NCBI GenBank assembly: GCA_033964015.1
Contig: CM066918.1
Coordinates: 30,666,595-30,730,594, forward strand
From: Scolanthus callimorphus
Taxonomy: Eukaryota; Cnidaria; Anthozoa; Actiniaria; Edwardsiidae
Direction of reading: 5' to 3'
DNA length: 64,000 nucleotides
Shown here: piece after piece, positions 1-12,500 of the stretch
How positions within the stretch are numbered: position 1 is the stretch's first letter
Layout: every line of letters starts with the position of its first letter
Position numbers and translations under genes: made by a program
Notes under the pieces: model-generated
Seen by the model: the letters and a program-made list of their open reading frames with translations, nothing else
Databases searched by the model: none
Told to the model about the DNA's origin: nothing

Positions 1-489
1 CGTTCAAGTCGACAAAAAATAACATAAGATTGCTTTGGTGAAGTAATCTTATGATGATCCATGGAAAATACTGATTATTTCAATTATTTTCCGATGCTTT
101 TTTGGTTGCAACATAACGTCGTTATGTCGCTAGTGTGCACCGGGCTTTAAATATAAGTAAAAAGGCCTGCATTAAAATTTGATACAAATTGACTCGTGAA
201 TTTAAGCGTAAAAAGCAGCTAATCGGTGACTGAATATTACCTATACTTACCTAAATCACTGTACATCATTCTAGGGAGCTAATGGTGTTTCTAGCAGTAA
301 AGATGAGCGCAGTTTTACCCTTTTGTCCAAGAGAATCGAGCATGTGGCCTCCATTGCTTATTTCAGGTTCAGGCGAATAATTTGCATTTTAAATTTCGCG
401 CTACTAGTTCCAGTCTCCTGCGCAGCCCTGCCTTTGTGTCGGTCACGCAACGCGATTTGAGGTGCGATTTCTGTGGCGATCCAGGCCCG

Positions 490-725
490 TGGGTGGGGGG
501 GTTCGAACGAAGCCCCCTCGACGCTAGAAAAATCACGTTTTTGGTCACAAAACAGACCAAATGCTATAAATTCGGCCGTTTGTACAGGGTTTTTTTTCTT
601 CTGAAAAACGGCCGGACAACAACGAACTATCCCTGTGGCCAGAAAAATCTGATTTTGGCCACAAACAGGTAGGAAAAACAGCAAAATCCTATAAATTTGG
701 CATATACAGGGTTTTTTTTTTTCGG
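490..725. repeat. Degenerate tandem repeat, about 120 bp, two units
   Basis: Two diverged units each contain a run like AGAAAAATC-GTTTTTGGTCACAAA, then CTATAAATT(C/T)GGC, then ACAGGGTTTTTTTT. The similarity is visible by eye but imperfect. Function unknown. Confidence 0.5.
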
Positions 726-825
726 AAAAACTGAGGACCCCAACTCAAAGAAAGCGAGCTACGGGGCTGCGGTGATCTTATGGAGATTTCACTTGGGATG
801 TCGCCGCGAATAAGACTTAAAAATG

Positions 826-1030
826 AAAAAAAGGACCATACTTCCAGACAAAGAGCTGAAGCGTCGTATGGCGACCGTACGGTTCTTACGCCCACGCCAG
901 AGATTTCGGCCCTGACAGTCGCTATCCTCTGGTGTTGAATTGCTCAGTAGCTAGATACCTATGGGTGAGAGTACGCCCGGCCACCAGACCATATAAGGAC
1001 GCCCCTTGTACCGTTAGTGAACAATCAACT
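826..1030 (-). ncRNA. Candidate Pol III small RNA gene, copy 1
   Basis: The region is nearly identical to those at 32223-32424 and 45917-46120. Read on the minus strand, the putative transcript starts around 1025, contains GGTCTGGTGGCC (990-979) and ends at GGTCC followed by seven T (832-826), which resembles an RNA polymerase III terminator. A TATA-like box, TATAAATA, lies upstream at 1060-1053. This copy differs from the other two by an extra CT in the middle and one substitution near 972. Flanking sequence is recognisably related but much more diverged, suggesting selection on the core. I do not recognise it as 5S, U6, 7SK, 7SL, Y, vault, RNase P or RNase MRP RNA. A conserved mobile element is the alternative. 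Confidence 0.55.
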
Positions 1031-2040
1031 AACTAATTATGCATCACCAACGTATTTATAGGCCTAAAGAGTGTGTTAGAGATCCATATGGGACACGTTG
1101 TTGGTTTTCTTTTTAACTAGTAGTAGCTTATCTCACGATAATGCAGAAATGTTTTTCACGGTTCCCGTTTTGTATTTTTTACGTATATTCCAATAGTATA
1201 ATACATTGACACGGGAATGAGTTTCTGTTTAAGTTGTCCGTTTGCGCATACGTACACACGTCATCTTGTCTAATTTTATTTTCGGTGAACAGACGACCTT
1301 TTATGCCCTGAAAGATCATCTAAGGATGCCCTGAGTGTCAGTTATACCCAGATTCAGTAATCTCTAGTAATTTGTAGCTCGTGAAGTGTCTACTCCCAGG
1401 CGCTCTCCGCGCTATTTCTCAGAATAAACTTATTATATATCCTGGCTGGAATGATTTGTAAAAATGTCGGAAGCCGGTAAACAATTTTTTGTCGTTAATC
1501 ACGGTATTTTTTATCCAAAACAATGGAATGGAATGGCCCTCTGTATGAATGATGCGGCAGTCTTCTAGTCAGCTACTTTGTCCGTCTTTAAACTGATACG
1601 CGATGAGTTGCCATGTGCGAGTCAGGACTCGGGGCCAAAGGAGCTGGGAATGTCCGGACACAAGTCTGTGAAAGGACGACACAGACCCGCCACGCATACA
1701 CCCTAGTGCAATGGTGGAGAAATACACATTCTATGCAAAGTCATTTGCATAATAATAATGAATGCCCTGGAATATGCAAATCATGAATACAAAAGGGTCA
1801 CGCGGTATCCACTCATTGTCACTCCACTCTTGGTCGTTGTTAGCTGTACGGTTGAGCGGCCCACCCTCCCGCCCACTGAGGAAGCCTAGGGTTTGGAGTG
1901 CAGTAATGCACACTTTATACTCGTTCTGGTTTGGGCTTGTCCCAGGCCAGAGCGATTTCCCATACCTTATTTACATATCATGAATAACAATAGACAGGGC
2001 GGAATATTATACTATCTTGGATTGGGCTATTAGCTTTTAT

Positions 2041-2440
2041 ACCACAACGCGCGCGTTTCTCGAATTCTGATTGGCTCTCGGCCATGGGTACATAAACGTA
2101 CACACCACGGAACGCGCCTTATAGGCAGCGCGCGCGCTGAAAAGAACCAATGAAAACACCGTTTGGATGTGCCCGAGTGCTGTTTCTGTTTTTATTTTTG
2201 CCTTTTTGTTGTGGTATAAAACAAATGTCCCCTGATTTTCCGTGGTATGTCCTCTTTCATAGGCGGCGCAGGACCATAGAAAATGGGGGTGCTCATTATA
2301 ATAAGGATGTATCGGAAGAATGAAAACACAAAATACAGTAAATATATGAAAATTTGATGTAAAGTGGGGGTGCTCGAGCACCCCCTGATGTATGATTCCG
2401 CCGCCTATGTATATACCACGAAATGACGTAATAAAGTGGT
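2041..2440 (-). repeat. Dispersed repeat, copy 1
   Basis: Shares several blocks, in reverse orientation, with 54660-54935: a TTCTGATTGGCTCTC-like block, an AAAGAACCAATGAAAACACCG-like block, the TTTTTGCCTTTTTGTTGTGGTAT block, and an ACAAATGTCC-TGATTTTCCGTGGTAT block. TACCACGAAATGACGTAATAA near the right end pairs imperfectly with the GTGGTAT block, so the element is a partial foldback. No coding capacity seen. Confidence 0.6.
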
Positions 2441-2605
2441 CAAAATGTACTGCGGACCCACTCGGCTGCGCCTGGCTGAAGAATTGACCCGTGTTGAAAT
2501 AAAGATTATGTATGTGTATGTGTGTATGGACGAAAGTGAACACAAGTCACCGCAAGTAGTCCGCGCAAGTCATCGCAAGTCCGCGAAAGTCATCGCAAGT
2601 TGGTG

Positions 2606-2672
2606 GCCAAACGAGCGCAAGTCCACGCAAAAAGCAAAACTTGCGTGGATCGACTTGCGTTTCGTTTGGCCA
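2606..2672. repeat. Imperfect hairpin
   Basis: TGGCCAAACGAGCGCAAGTC near the left end pairs with GACTTGCGTTTCGTTTGGCCA on the right, around a short loop. It is preceded by short CGCAAGT-containing direct repeats (2540-2600). Confidence 0.6.
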
Positions 2673-2717
2673 GGGCTTACGTCTCTAATCGGCTAAGTAT
2701 CAGATATTCTGCGCAAT

Positions 2718-2891
2718 AGAGCAGATTTCGTATGACTGTGAAAAGTGCCGCGGCAAAGTAGCACCGCGCCGCGACCATGACCGTACCGCGACTACGCGAT
2801 TTCCTCCGTATCTACAGCAGGCCAGGTTCCGTACCGCCACCGCGACAGTGCCGCGCGGTACGGCACTTTTCAGTCACACGAAATCTGCTCT
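2718..2891. mobile_element. MITE with TA target site, family 1 copy A
   Basis: Terminal inverted repeats begin GAGCAGATTTCGTATGACTG and the element is flanked by TA. The interior is rich in CCGCG and GTACCG. The same family recurs at 38735-38924 in the transporter gene. TA duplication and short length fit a non-autonomous Tc1/mariner-like element; no transposase is present. Confidence 0.8.
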
Positions 2892-4976
2892 ATCGTAGGA
2901 TAGTGGTTTTAAAAGAAGTCCAGTGTACCAACTATCATGAATCGCGATCATTTCTACATCCATCCACTCCCAGACATTTCTCGGGTCAACTTGGTCAAAC
3001 AAATAACGTGCCAAGCATGGAATATAATAAAACACTACGCTGTATGTTGTTTCCACCGTAAAAATACGAAATATCGAGAGGTAAAATCCACCCGATGGGC
3101 TTTCGTAGACGAAACCTCAGGATTTGGTAAATTGTCTGTTTTCGGGGCTCTTTAAACGAGGGAGCTGGTGCGTGTTTATTAGGAAGGAGACAATCATCAT
3201 GACTTTGAGTAGAAAGAGAGAAATAAACAACCCTTGCACCATAAACTGCTGTCCGTTCTTTCCCGTGGATGATACAAAATAGAGGTAAAACGTCAAACCA
3301 CACATTGCAGGGGAGTTAATCGTACCAAAAGGAACACGATGGAAGTGATAGAGATCCTTCTATTAGAGTTGTTGTGAAAGACCCGGGGAGCAAAGTGTAC
3401 TAAGTAAATAGCATACTTCCCTTGACTTTTTAGAAATTCACCACCTATCTTCTCCAAGGTTTACAAATTCGCGGTTCACCTTGCCTCTTTCTAGTCGGAC
3501 TCAACATTGCTCAACAACAAACGACATATGTTAACTTTGCTTTTATTATTTTTAGCGTGAGACTGATATTTTTCACTTACAAAGTGTACTACGATTATTC
3601 GACATGAACATTTATTTTTTAAACGTACGACAGCGACTAATTAAAAGCACAAAAATATAATTATGTCAAACAAATGATCTTTGAAATAATTTAAATTAAT
3701 AAGTAACAGGATTAATTTCAATACGTAGAACACCAGAAATAGTTTTGATTAAGTCACCTCCTCTGGCATTTTTTGTTTCCAGACCAGTGGATTGAAGGTA
3801 TATAGGGCTAATGTTAACATTCTTGTAACTTTGATAAAAATGAGGAATTCCATACTGGAGAAAAGGTTTGGAATCTGGAAATTCATGAAGGGGTTGGAGA
3901 GTAATGCTATCTCTTCAATTTCCAGATTTTCAAAATGGCTGACTTCAAAGAGAAAGTCACATGAGAAAATCATTTAATGCGACAGGAAGCTTCAATAATC
4001 CTCATTTGAGGAGTAGCTGTGTCGGGAAATAAACTTTTCTCGGAATCTAGTTGCCTTTAACTCTTTCCCGATTAAAGTTTATCAGAAATTGACCCGAGCA
4101 ATCATTGCGTGCAAATAGCCTTAAAGCACTTACAACAGAGCGCCATTCCCTTTACGGCTTTTACTGTGACCAACTCTTTGAGCTTCGATAAATGTATACC
4201 AGGCTTACCCAATCCCTATTCTGAATATATCCTAGCTTGGTGTTTACGAGGACGTTACAGCTACGAAATCAAATTATGCTACCTTGAAAACAAAATACAA
4301 TGACAAGTATCCTCGAGTAATCTGCGATTATGCAGCCACTATTTGTACTTGACCAAAACGTTTAAAACGAGGACGATTACGTCTTGCTGCTTGCAGATTA
4401 CTCGAACACGGTACAACATACTATTACTAATAACGGCATTTTTCTTTGTTGTTCTTTTCAAACAAAAATATTATCATGGAATCATTTATGAACAGCAGTG
4501 ACTTAGTCCTGTTCAAATGTCCATCTTTTGCCGCCTGGAATCTAATTTAACCGATTAGTTTTCTTCAGTTTGCAACCTAATGAAAAAGAAACAAGAACTT
4601 TATATTCAATGTCATGCCATGGTACATCTAGACCAAGTGTCCTATGTTGCAAATATAATTTCTATCAACTAGATTTGACGCGGCGAAAGATAGAGGTTTG
4701 AAACGGGCCTTCTTGGGCACTATCTTGGAAAACGTATTGCATATAATGCAACTGAACTGAGAACTTGTACATTCTACTTCTACATGAAGTCGCTTATCCT
4801 CTAGGCAACCCCCTGGCCTGGATCGCACTCGCGACGACACCGAGTCAAGTGCGCCTACCGTCTGACATAAGAACATAAAAATATATCGCTATTATGTGCT
4901 TATGTCATAGCAGTAGTGCTCCTTTTGTCAGCAATGTAAATAAAGCAGGCAGAAGTTTCATCATTCTTGTACAATA

Positions 4977-5425
4977 AATTGATACAATCAAAACCAGTAG
5001 TGTCAATTCTGGCGCGAAAGATTAGTCGCGCAGTGGCGAAATTTTGATCACGTGCTCACTATTTCGTGTACCACGTGATTAACTTTTTCCGCTGGCTGTC
5101 TTGTTGTTTCTTGTCTGCTGTGACAAGATGGCTGACTTTCAGTTCAAGGTTCAGGTTTTGCGAAACGACTTTTCGCGAATTGAAAAGTTTTTTCTTACCA
5201 AAGAATTGCTAGTGAACTCTTGATCTCCATGCTAGCAGAAAAGATCCCAAGGCTTCAACAATTTCAGTCATGTTTACTTAGTTGTTTACGTCGACTCGCA
5301 CCTAGGTCTGAAAAATATCTGATCACGTCGTACACGAACAAGTGAGCACGTGATCAAAATTTCACCACTACGCGACCAATCTTTTCGCGCCAGAATCGAC
5401 ACTCTACTGGTTTTGATTGTAATTC
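4977..5425. mobile_element. Long foldback element
   Basis: Inverted arms of about 70 bp: AATCAAAACCAGTAG, TTCTGGCGCGAAAGATTAGT and TTTTGATCACGTGCTCACT on the left recur in reverse complement at 5340-5425. No transposase frame lies between the arms. Confidence 0.75.
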
Positions 5426-6063
5426 ATTTTCAAGAATGTTTCAAACGTAGAGTTGTTTATCACGTTTTCAAACTTCAAAATCAAAGGGTCAGAAATAATT
5501 TATCTTTTTTTCTCGAATGTCTTAGTGTTCTCAAAACAATACTCGCTTTTCTAGGGAAGTTTCAGATAAAAAAGTTTTTTATGAAGTATTCAATCCATTA
5601 AAGATTTGTTATCACAATATAGGCAACACCTCCACAAAAGCCACATGCAACATGCATGTAAATTGAACTTTGGTACGTTAAGGGGAGAATAATGCTTAAA
5701 AGCATTTTACCACACCACTGCACGACGATTCCCTCGTGCTTTCAACCAACACGCCACGTCCTTGTTGTTCTAAAACAACGAAGACAGGCACTCGCAAACT
5801 TATCTTCACTTACTTTCTACCCAGCAGAAGAGGTTTCACATTTTTAGAATTTTACTGGAAAAAGAAAAGCTTTCAAAACACTTAGCCCGGCACCTTATGT
5901 TTTGACTAGAATGAAAGGTCCCACCATTTGACGTCAGTAACGAAGGACATGATTCCTAGACTTAGTGGGGGAGGGAGTAGTTCATGCAAGTGCTAACAAG
6001 CTCGAGATTATAGTTCTTTGTAACGTAGCTAAGTAATAGGAAATTGGCACGCGGAACGACTAG

Positions 6064-6241
6064 AATAGACTTCCCAACATTGGTGCACTGTTTCCCATTT
6101 CAGATCATGTGGCATTCCCGCGAGTATTCTTTATTTTTATTGCTATGCACCGATGGACATATGAATATGGAAGCATTGCAAACAAAAGAGAGTAATGAAT
6201 GTGATCTGAAATGGGAAAAGCATTCTGCCGAAGGAGGTCTA
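6064..6241. mobile_element. Palindromic MITE, family 2 copy A
   Basis: CCCATTTCAGATCATGTGGC on the left is answered by GTGATCTGAAATGGGAAAAG on the right, and the ends TAGACTTCC and GGAGGTCTA mirror each other. A better preserved copy is at 23903-24098. Confidence 0.75.
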
Positions 6242-6539
6242 ATATGGTACTTGTGTAAAATCGACCATGGACACTACACACACATGCAAACACACACAAA
6301 GAAGAACAGTGAGAAGCCAAATTGGAAAGCTACAAACGCAAATATAGGCCTAACTAAAATATTTTTGCAAAAATCATACCATGAAAACTTTAACGCCCTT
6401 GTTTTAAAAGTCAAATGGTAGGACCCTACTTGTATTATCTAGATATCTCACACTAGGGGAAATAACAACTATATTAACTGCACTCTACCCAGTCATAACA
6501 TGAAGCAGTCCTTGCCTGCTGATAGTACTGACACTCTGT

Positions 6540-9500
6540 TCATATCTTTTGTACAGTCAAACTGCTGCCACATCTGCGTGTCTGAAGGAACTGAACACTT
6601 TCCTCTTCGAAAAGGACCAATGGGTACAGATGCTAGAGTATATTACTTGTGAGAAATTGTCTGCAGTGCATGAAAGCTCTTATACTGGGTAATCGCACCC
6701 TGTGTGAGCAGGTATATCATTAAATATAATACCTCCTAGTCTTCATAAAATATATCTTGTTTATCATACTGAAAATAAAGACTTTGTGGTGGAACCAGTC
6801 TTTGTCATCGTATCTTGATGAGCCTAAGAGAAAAAAAAAAGAAATATTAACCTTTCTACTGGAAGCTGTCCATATTTTGAAGCTAGTTTGGGTACATTTA
6901 GAGACGTGTATGGCTTTATGGCTTTAAAGCGTGTGACAGAAAACTACAAATCTGGGCCACATTTTTTTTTGTTCCTGGCAGGATGAACTGAGACAGCAAA
7001 TTGATGTGAATGATTCCTCAGGATCCAAAATGACATTTCCCAAAGACATCATATCAGTGGGCAATACAACACTTTGGTAATACGTGGACTACGTACCTCG
7101 CAAGCCCCTCAAGGTTCAAGTAACAAAAGAAGGAAGCCATGGTCAAACAAAGCTGTTTATTTCGTTCTTTTATTATTTGTCCCTGAGGAGTATGGCTACT
7201 TTGACATGGATTAGCAAAATCTTGTACTAACCTCATCGTCTCTCGAGGAATTCACATGAAAAGCCCCCCCCCCCAATGGCCTTTTCCGAGGGGGTCAAAC
7301 CCAAAAAAGTCTCTTCCGTAGGTTTTTCTGAGGGGGTGCAATAATAAAAAGCCTCTTCCATGGTTTTTCCAAGGGGTGCTACCCCAAAAACGCTCTTCCG
7401 TAGGTATATCCGAGGGGGTAGAGCATGAATTTCCAAGAAACTTCTAAGGGGCTTACTAAAGAAAATGACCTCTTCCATAGAGGGGGTGTGGCTAAGAAAT
7501 GGAATGGCCCAAAGAATGCCTACCTGATATCCTATTATGTGTTTAGGAGGAAGTCCTAATCGTTCCTTGAAGATTTGTCTGAAATGAAAACAGAGCAAGT
7601 CGTTACAAAGTTCAGTTCATAGCCTGCTTGCAGCCTGTGGACTGCTGTTTTAGGGAAAGAAACTGAAATAAAAGCCGGGTTAGCAATCGCCAACACCTTC
7701 TTGGGTGTTTAGGTATCTTTCAGTCAGGGAGGCATTGGTAACAGCAATTGATGCACACAAGAGACTTGATACAGAGCTGTTGAAAGAAAGAACTTCCTGT
7801 GCATGCCCCAGTGTTCAAAATCAGCCAATCAGTGAAATTCCTCTGTTACAAGGGCCTCCCTCACAGGATGTCTGGAGCAGGAGAGCTCTGGGTTGGAGAA
7901 TGGTTAGTGAATGTGATCTTCTTTTCATTAGAACTAAATATTGGTCACTAAATACAAAGCCCAATCAGAGCTTAAAGAGCCCATGTCAGCCACTCCTTTG
8001 TTATTGTTTTGTTTGATATTAGAAGATGAATTACATGTAGAAACATCTAAGAACAAAGTTTCAGATTTGATTTACCAAATTCAATGAAGAACATTGCTCT
8101 ATATTCTCTAAATCAGCCGATGGAAATGGATGCTTTCTCCAACTTGGTATGTTGCCATGCTGTTAAAATGGTGGCTGGCACAGGCTCTTTAAGGAAAGTG
8201 ACTCACCCTACTCTCCTTGTGCCTTCTTCATCCCTACAATTGCCAGTCCATATTGCTAGCTTATCCCCTTTGTTACGTATTTGTACCACTGCACCATTAA
8301 CAATGTCTGAATCTTCACCAAATGATTCACCAATCAAACATAGAAGCTAAGGAGATACAACAAAAGCCTTGTTAAACTACAATGTACAGGTAGTTAGCAG
8401 ATCAACAACACACGTCTTTTTAGGAAACCCAATCAAGTTTTATGGTTAGTATGGAAATTCTGAACTTCTTTTGCATTTTTCTCAAACATATGAAATTCTG
8501 TATATTCAGGGCCCTTTTCGCTTGGCATGCCTTATATCTTTGATGCCAACATGTGACATGTTTAAATTGGATCAAATTTAAATCTGAACACAAACTTACT
8601 GTTTCCAGCCAGAATCTATCCAGATCCATTGATCTTTGGTTTTTCGTAGTGTTTATCAACCACCGACCACCATCTTTATTTCTTTTGTCTTCCCACATGG
8701 GTTCAATGCCATCCTATGCACATTAAAAATACAGTTACAAAACAATGGGGACTTGTATCCATGAAGTAACTGAAATCTCAGGAAGGAAACTCTTACAGCT
8801 GGGTTCAAAATTCATATTTTTAGACAAAAGATAAATGTTTTTATCAATGTGCAACATCTGCATTAATATTTTCCTGGTTAAGTTTTTCTGGCAAAATAGG
8901 GCCGTGGGACACTTTTTCGAGCTGTTAACATCTAAAACCATTTTCTAGACATGCTAAGGATTCCAAAAAAGTATGTCTCTTTACTAGTTCTGGGGGGTGC
9001 TGCCCCTTATGAAAATCACACATGTGAAAAATATATGTGCCTCATATGTGATACACATGTGATCAGTAATAATTGCACATGTGCAACACCTATGAAACAC
9101 ACATGAATCACATATGTCACACATATGAAACACACTATAAAATTTAACTAGAAAAACATGTGTAATGCTCTGTGTGTTTCACATGTGATGATTACATAAA
9201 ATTACACATGGGAGAAACACATGTGCTGCATATGTGATACACATATGATACACATGTGCTGCATATGTGATACACATTTTCTGCATATGATACACATGTT
9301 CTGCATATGTGATACACATGTTCTGCATATGTGATACACATGTTCTGCATATGTGATACACATGTTCTGCATATGTGATACACATGTTCTGCATATGTGA
9401 TACACATGTGCTGCATATATGATACACATATGCTACTGGTGATTCAACCCCTCTCCCCTGAGTTTTCACGTTTTGTTGCAAATCCAAGATGGCGGCCACA

Positions 9501-12500
9501 CGAAAGCAAACTCATGTTTCTCGACCTAAAACTACTCTCAAAATGCCTGTGAGCAGGCTAAGATAAGTGTCAAAAATAAATCAGACTTGTCTTGTCTACA
9601 TGTTCCTATTTACTGATATAGAGTGACTAGGTATCATGACAAGCAGAGCTTGTAATTGTATAGTATGACACCAGGAAACTTAGAATCAATAGTAAGTTCT
9701 TATGTAAGCTTAATTAAGTTTACTTACTTACTTAAAAAAGAACAATGATAACACGGTTTTCAACATGATCCTACTAGTTTCAGTGATTTAAACAGTATTC
9801 ATTGCTCAGCATGCATTGAAAAAATACCAACAAGGTTGTTCTGAAGCTTGTTCATCATGAAGAAATTGTTGAACAAAAATCGACAAATGTTGATCAAATG
9901 TCGAATTTGTTTGGGTCCATTCTTACGGTTTCTTATTGAGTTGTCTTGTCACCCGGCCTTCCTCTTTTGCGAGCTTGACGATGTTCTAACGTTCTACTGT
10001 GCATTTCAAAGGAAATAAAAAAGAGTCAAAACGATTTAATTATATGAAACTTTAGACGAGATTTGACAAAAAGATGCAATTGTCACTGGCACACACAGCA
10101 ATTGTTTCCTTCTAAGACTAAAGTCTACACAGTTTAAGAAACGATAGCAGGCAAATTATACATAGGAAAACAAACAGCACATAAGTATACCAAATAACAA
10201 ATACTTGCCTGATGTTGTAGCTTATTTTCTTTCAAATGTCGACACAAAGTAGAGTCAAAAAGGCTGAAGATATGTTTTCCTCGTTTTTGCTGGTGAAAAA
10301 GGTCGCTCTTGCTTTGCTATTTCCCGCCTTTTTCCAAGTAACCAATGAAAACAGAGAACCGGTGTCATGTGACCTTGCGTATATGTGGGCTACCTGTGGT
10401 GTGGTAAATCAAACATGGCGCCTTCCTCTATCATCTGCTTCTTCTTTGCGGTCGTTCCTCGTCATGAATTGTGGAAAGATGGGTCTCAAAACAGGTTACC
10501 CAACAGGTGGAATGAATTGTTAAATGAGTGAATTATTGACGACTTTACTAAAGGCATTCTGACTGTTTTTTTTCTGTAAGTTTATGCATTTTTTAATGGA
10601 CAACAACATGAATGGACTAGTTCATGTTCAAGCACTTATATTTAGACAAATGTTATGCTACATTTTTTCGCAATAACTAAATCTTGTAGATTGCCTAGAA
10701 ATATACAGAATTCTTCAAATATTATGATGAATTTAGCAGAATGATATAAACTTGATGTTGTTAAATCTACAGAATATTATATAGCACTCATCCTCTGTTA
10801 AGTTACTATACAGTAGAACTGATGGGGAGGGGGTTCTCCCATATTAGCGAGGAGGGTGCACATCATATTTAAGGGGTATGAAATCGCAGTTTGTGATATC
10901 TTTTAGGAGTTTTCACCTTGAATTTTGTAAAATATGATAATTATCTTGGGATGTCCAGAGGCAGAGGTTCATTTTCTCATTGTCTTGTGCATCCAATTGA
11001 TAATTCAGAGTTATTGGCAATTATTGTAATTGCTGAATGGTTGGCACTGATAAACAAGTACCTCAATAGAAATCTCCAGGCGCAAAGCAGAGGAATGAAA
11101 AAGATCTAGCACCAACAAAGGAAGAGACAGAAGAGAACGTACTTAAAAAGGCTGGAATAGTGTCAAGTGCCCATTGTATAAGTACTCTGATCGACAGCCC
11201 TGTAGAGAAGCATTCACATCCAGGATCACATGTGAACACATGTGATGCAGAACTGACGAGCTCGTACACATGTGTACATATGTGAGAAAGGTGCACATTC
11301 AGTTCTACACATGTGTACATATGTGAAAAGACATGTGCAATACATGTGCAAGTGTCCAGTTTGTGCCGTGGAATCATTTCTCATTCAGGATCACATATGT
11401 TCACATGTGTATAGCTTGGATTGTTTGATTAAAAAGTTACTGCACATGTGTGCACATGTGTAAACAACCATCATAGTTCAGCATACACATATGCACACAT
11501 GTGAAATATCAAATTTACGTTTTTCATACATGTGCAAAAAATGTAGTCACATATAATTTACATGTGATTCCTATGTGCTGCACCTTTGCAGTACTTTTAC
11601 ACATGTGAAATGCATGTGTAACACATGTGTACATGTGTGTGATTTTCGTAAGGGGGACCCACTCTACCGACTAGACTATACCTTGAACAATGAGTAATCA
11701 CATCCCGACTGTAGTTTACTAGCAAACTGTATATGGTTAAACATCCTGTAGAAACAATAACATAAGTATGGTTAGTTAATGCAAGAGTAATTGTGACCCT
11801 GCATGGGAAAACGTATAATAACGACTTTCCGTTTTTGGGCCAAAATGAACGGGTAGCAAACGACTTTTTCAGTCGTTCAAACGAGTTTTGCAGCCGTTCA
11901 AACGTCTTGCATAAACGACCGAACGGGATTTTTGAACGACCGAACGGGAATTTTAAACGAGCGAACGGGAATTTCAAACGAGCGAACGGCTTTTTAAATA
12001 AGTGAACGAGTTTACGAAACAAGCCCTGCTTACGAACGAGCGCCGAGTAAATTACGAAAAGCATCGGATAGAGCACTGCTGAAGCCCGGTCCCCTGAAAA
12101 CGATCTGCCATTAGAGCGTGCGATGGCATAAAACAGCACCTTTAAAACAACAATCAGGACATCGCGAAATAAAATGAACAGGGCTTTGCAAAATGACATC
12201 AAGAATAATGCTCGCAAAGTGAGAGATAAAAGTAAGAATTTCATGTATGCGGGTAGATCCTACGATGCAAAAATTACAATACCCACGTGCGAATACTAGT
12301 GACACGGCGCGAATGTCGAACCGCAACACGCGCTGTCAAGTTTACTTCCCGCTCTCCAAATAAACAAAAATGAGAGCATGAAAAATAGTTACTGTAAACT
12401 ACAAAGAGACAAGCAAGCAAGAACTACTACGGTATTAACAGTATATGCCTCCAGAACAAGCAGGGTGAATTTGGCGCAGCCTGAAATGATGGAATTCATT

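Larger units (their letters stand above)
1..6539. other. Gene-free left region
   Basis: I recognise no protein-coding exon here. It holds a degenerate repeat at 490-720, a small-RNA-like locus at 826-1030, a dispersed repeat at 2041-2440, foldback elements at 2606-2672, 2718-2891, 4977-5425 and 6064-6241, and a hairpin pair near 4313-4405. Open frames in the region are short, have no recognisable motif and mostly run through these repeats. Part of it downstream of 6540 is presumably the 3' UTR of the minus-strand eIF4E gene. Confidence 0.6.

Noticed and set aside
826..1030. Spliced-leader RNA, because ATAG followed by GTATCT resembles a donor
   Set aside because: No Sm-type site is evident, the end is a Pol III-like T-run, and spliced leaders are not established for anthozoans.
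9179..9499. Overlapping minus-strand open frames with HVYHICRTC-type repeats
   Set aside because: They are translations of a 22-bp minisatellite in three frames, with no start context or flanking exon.
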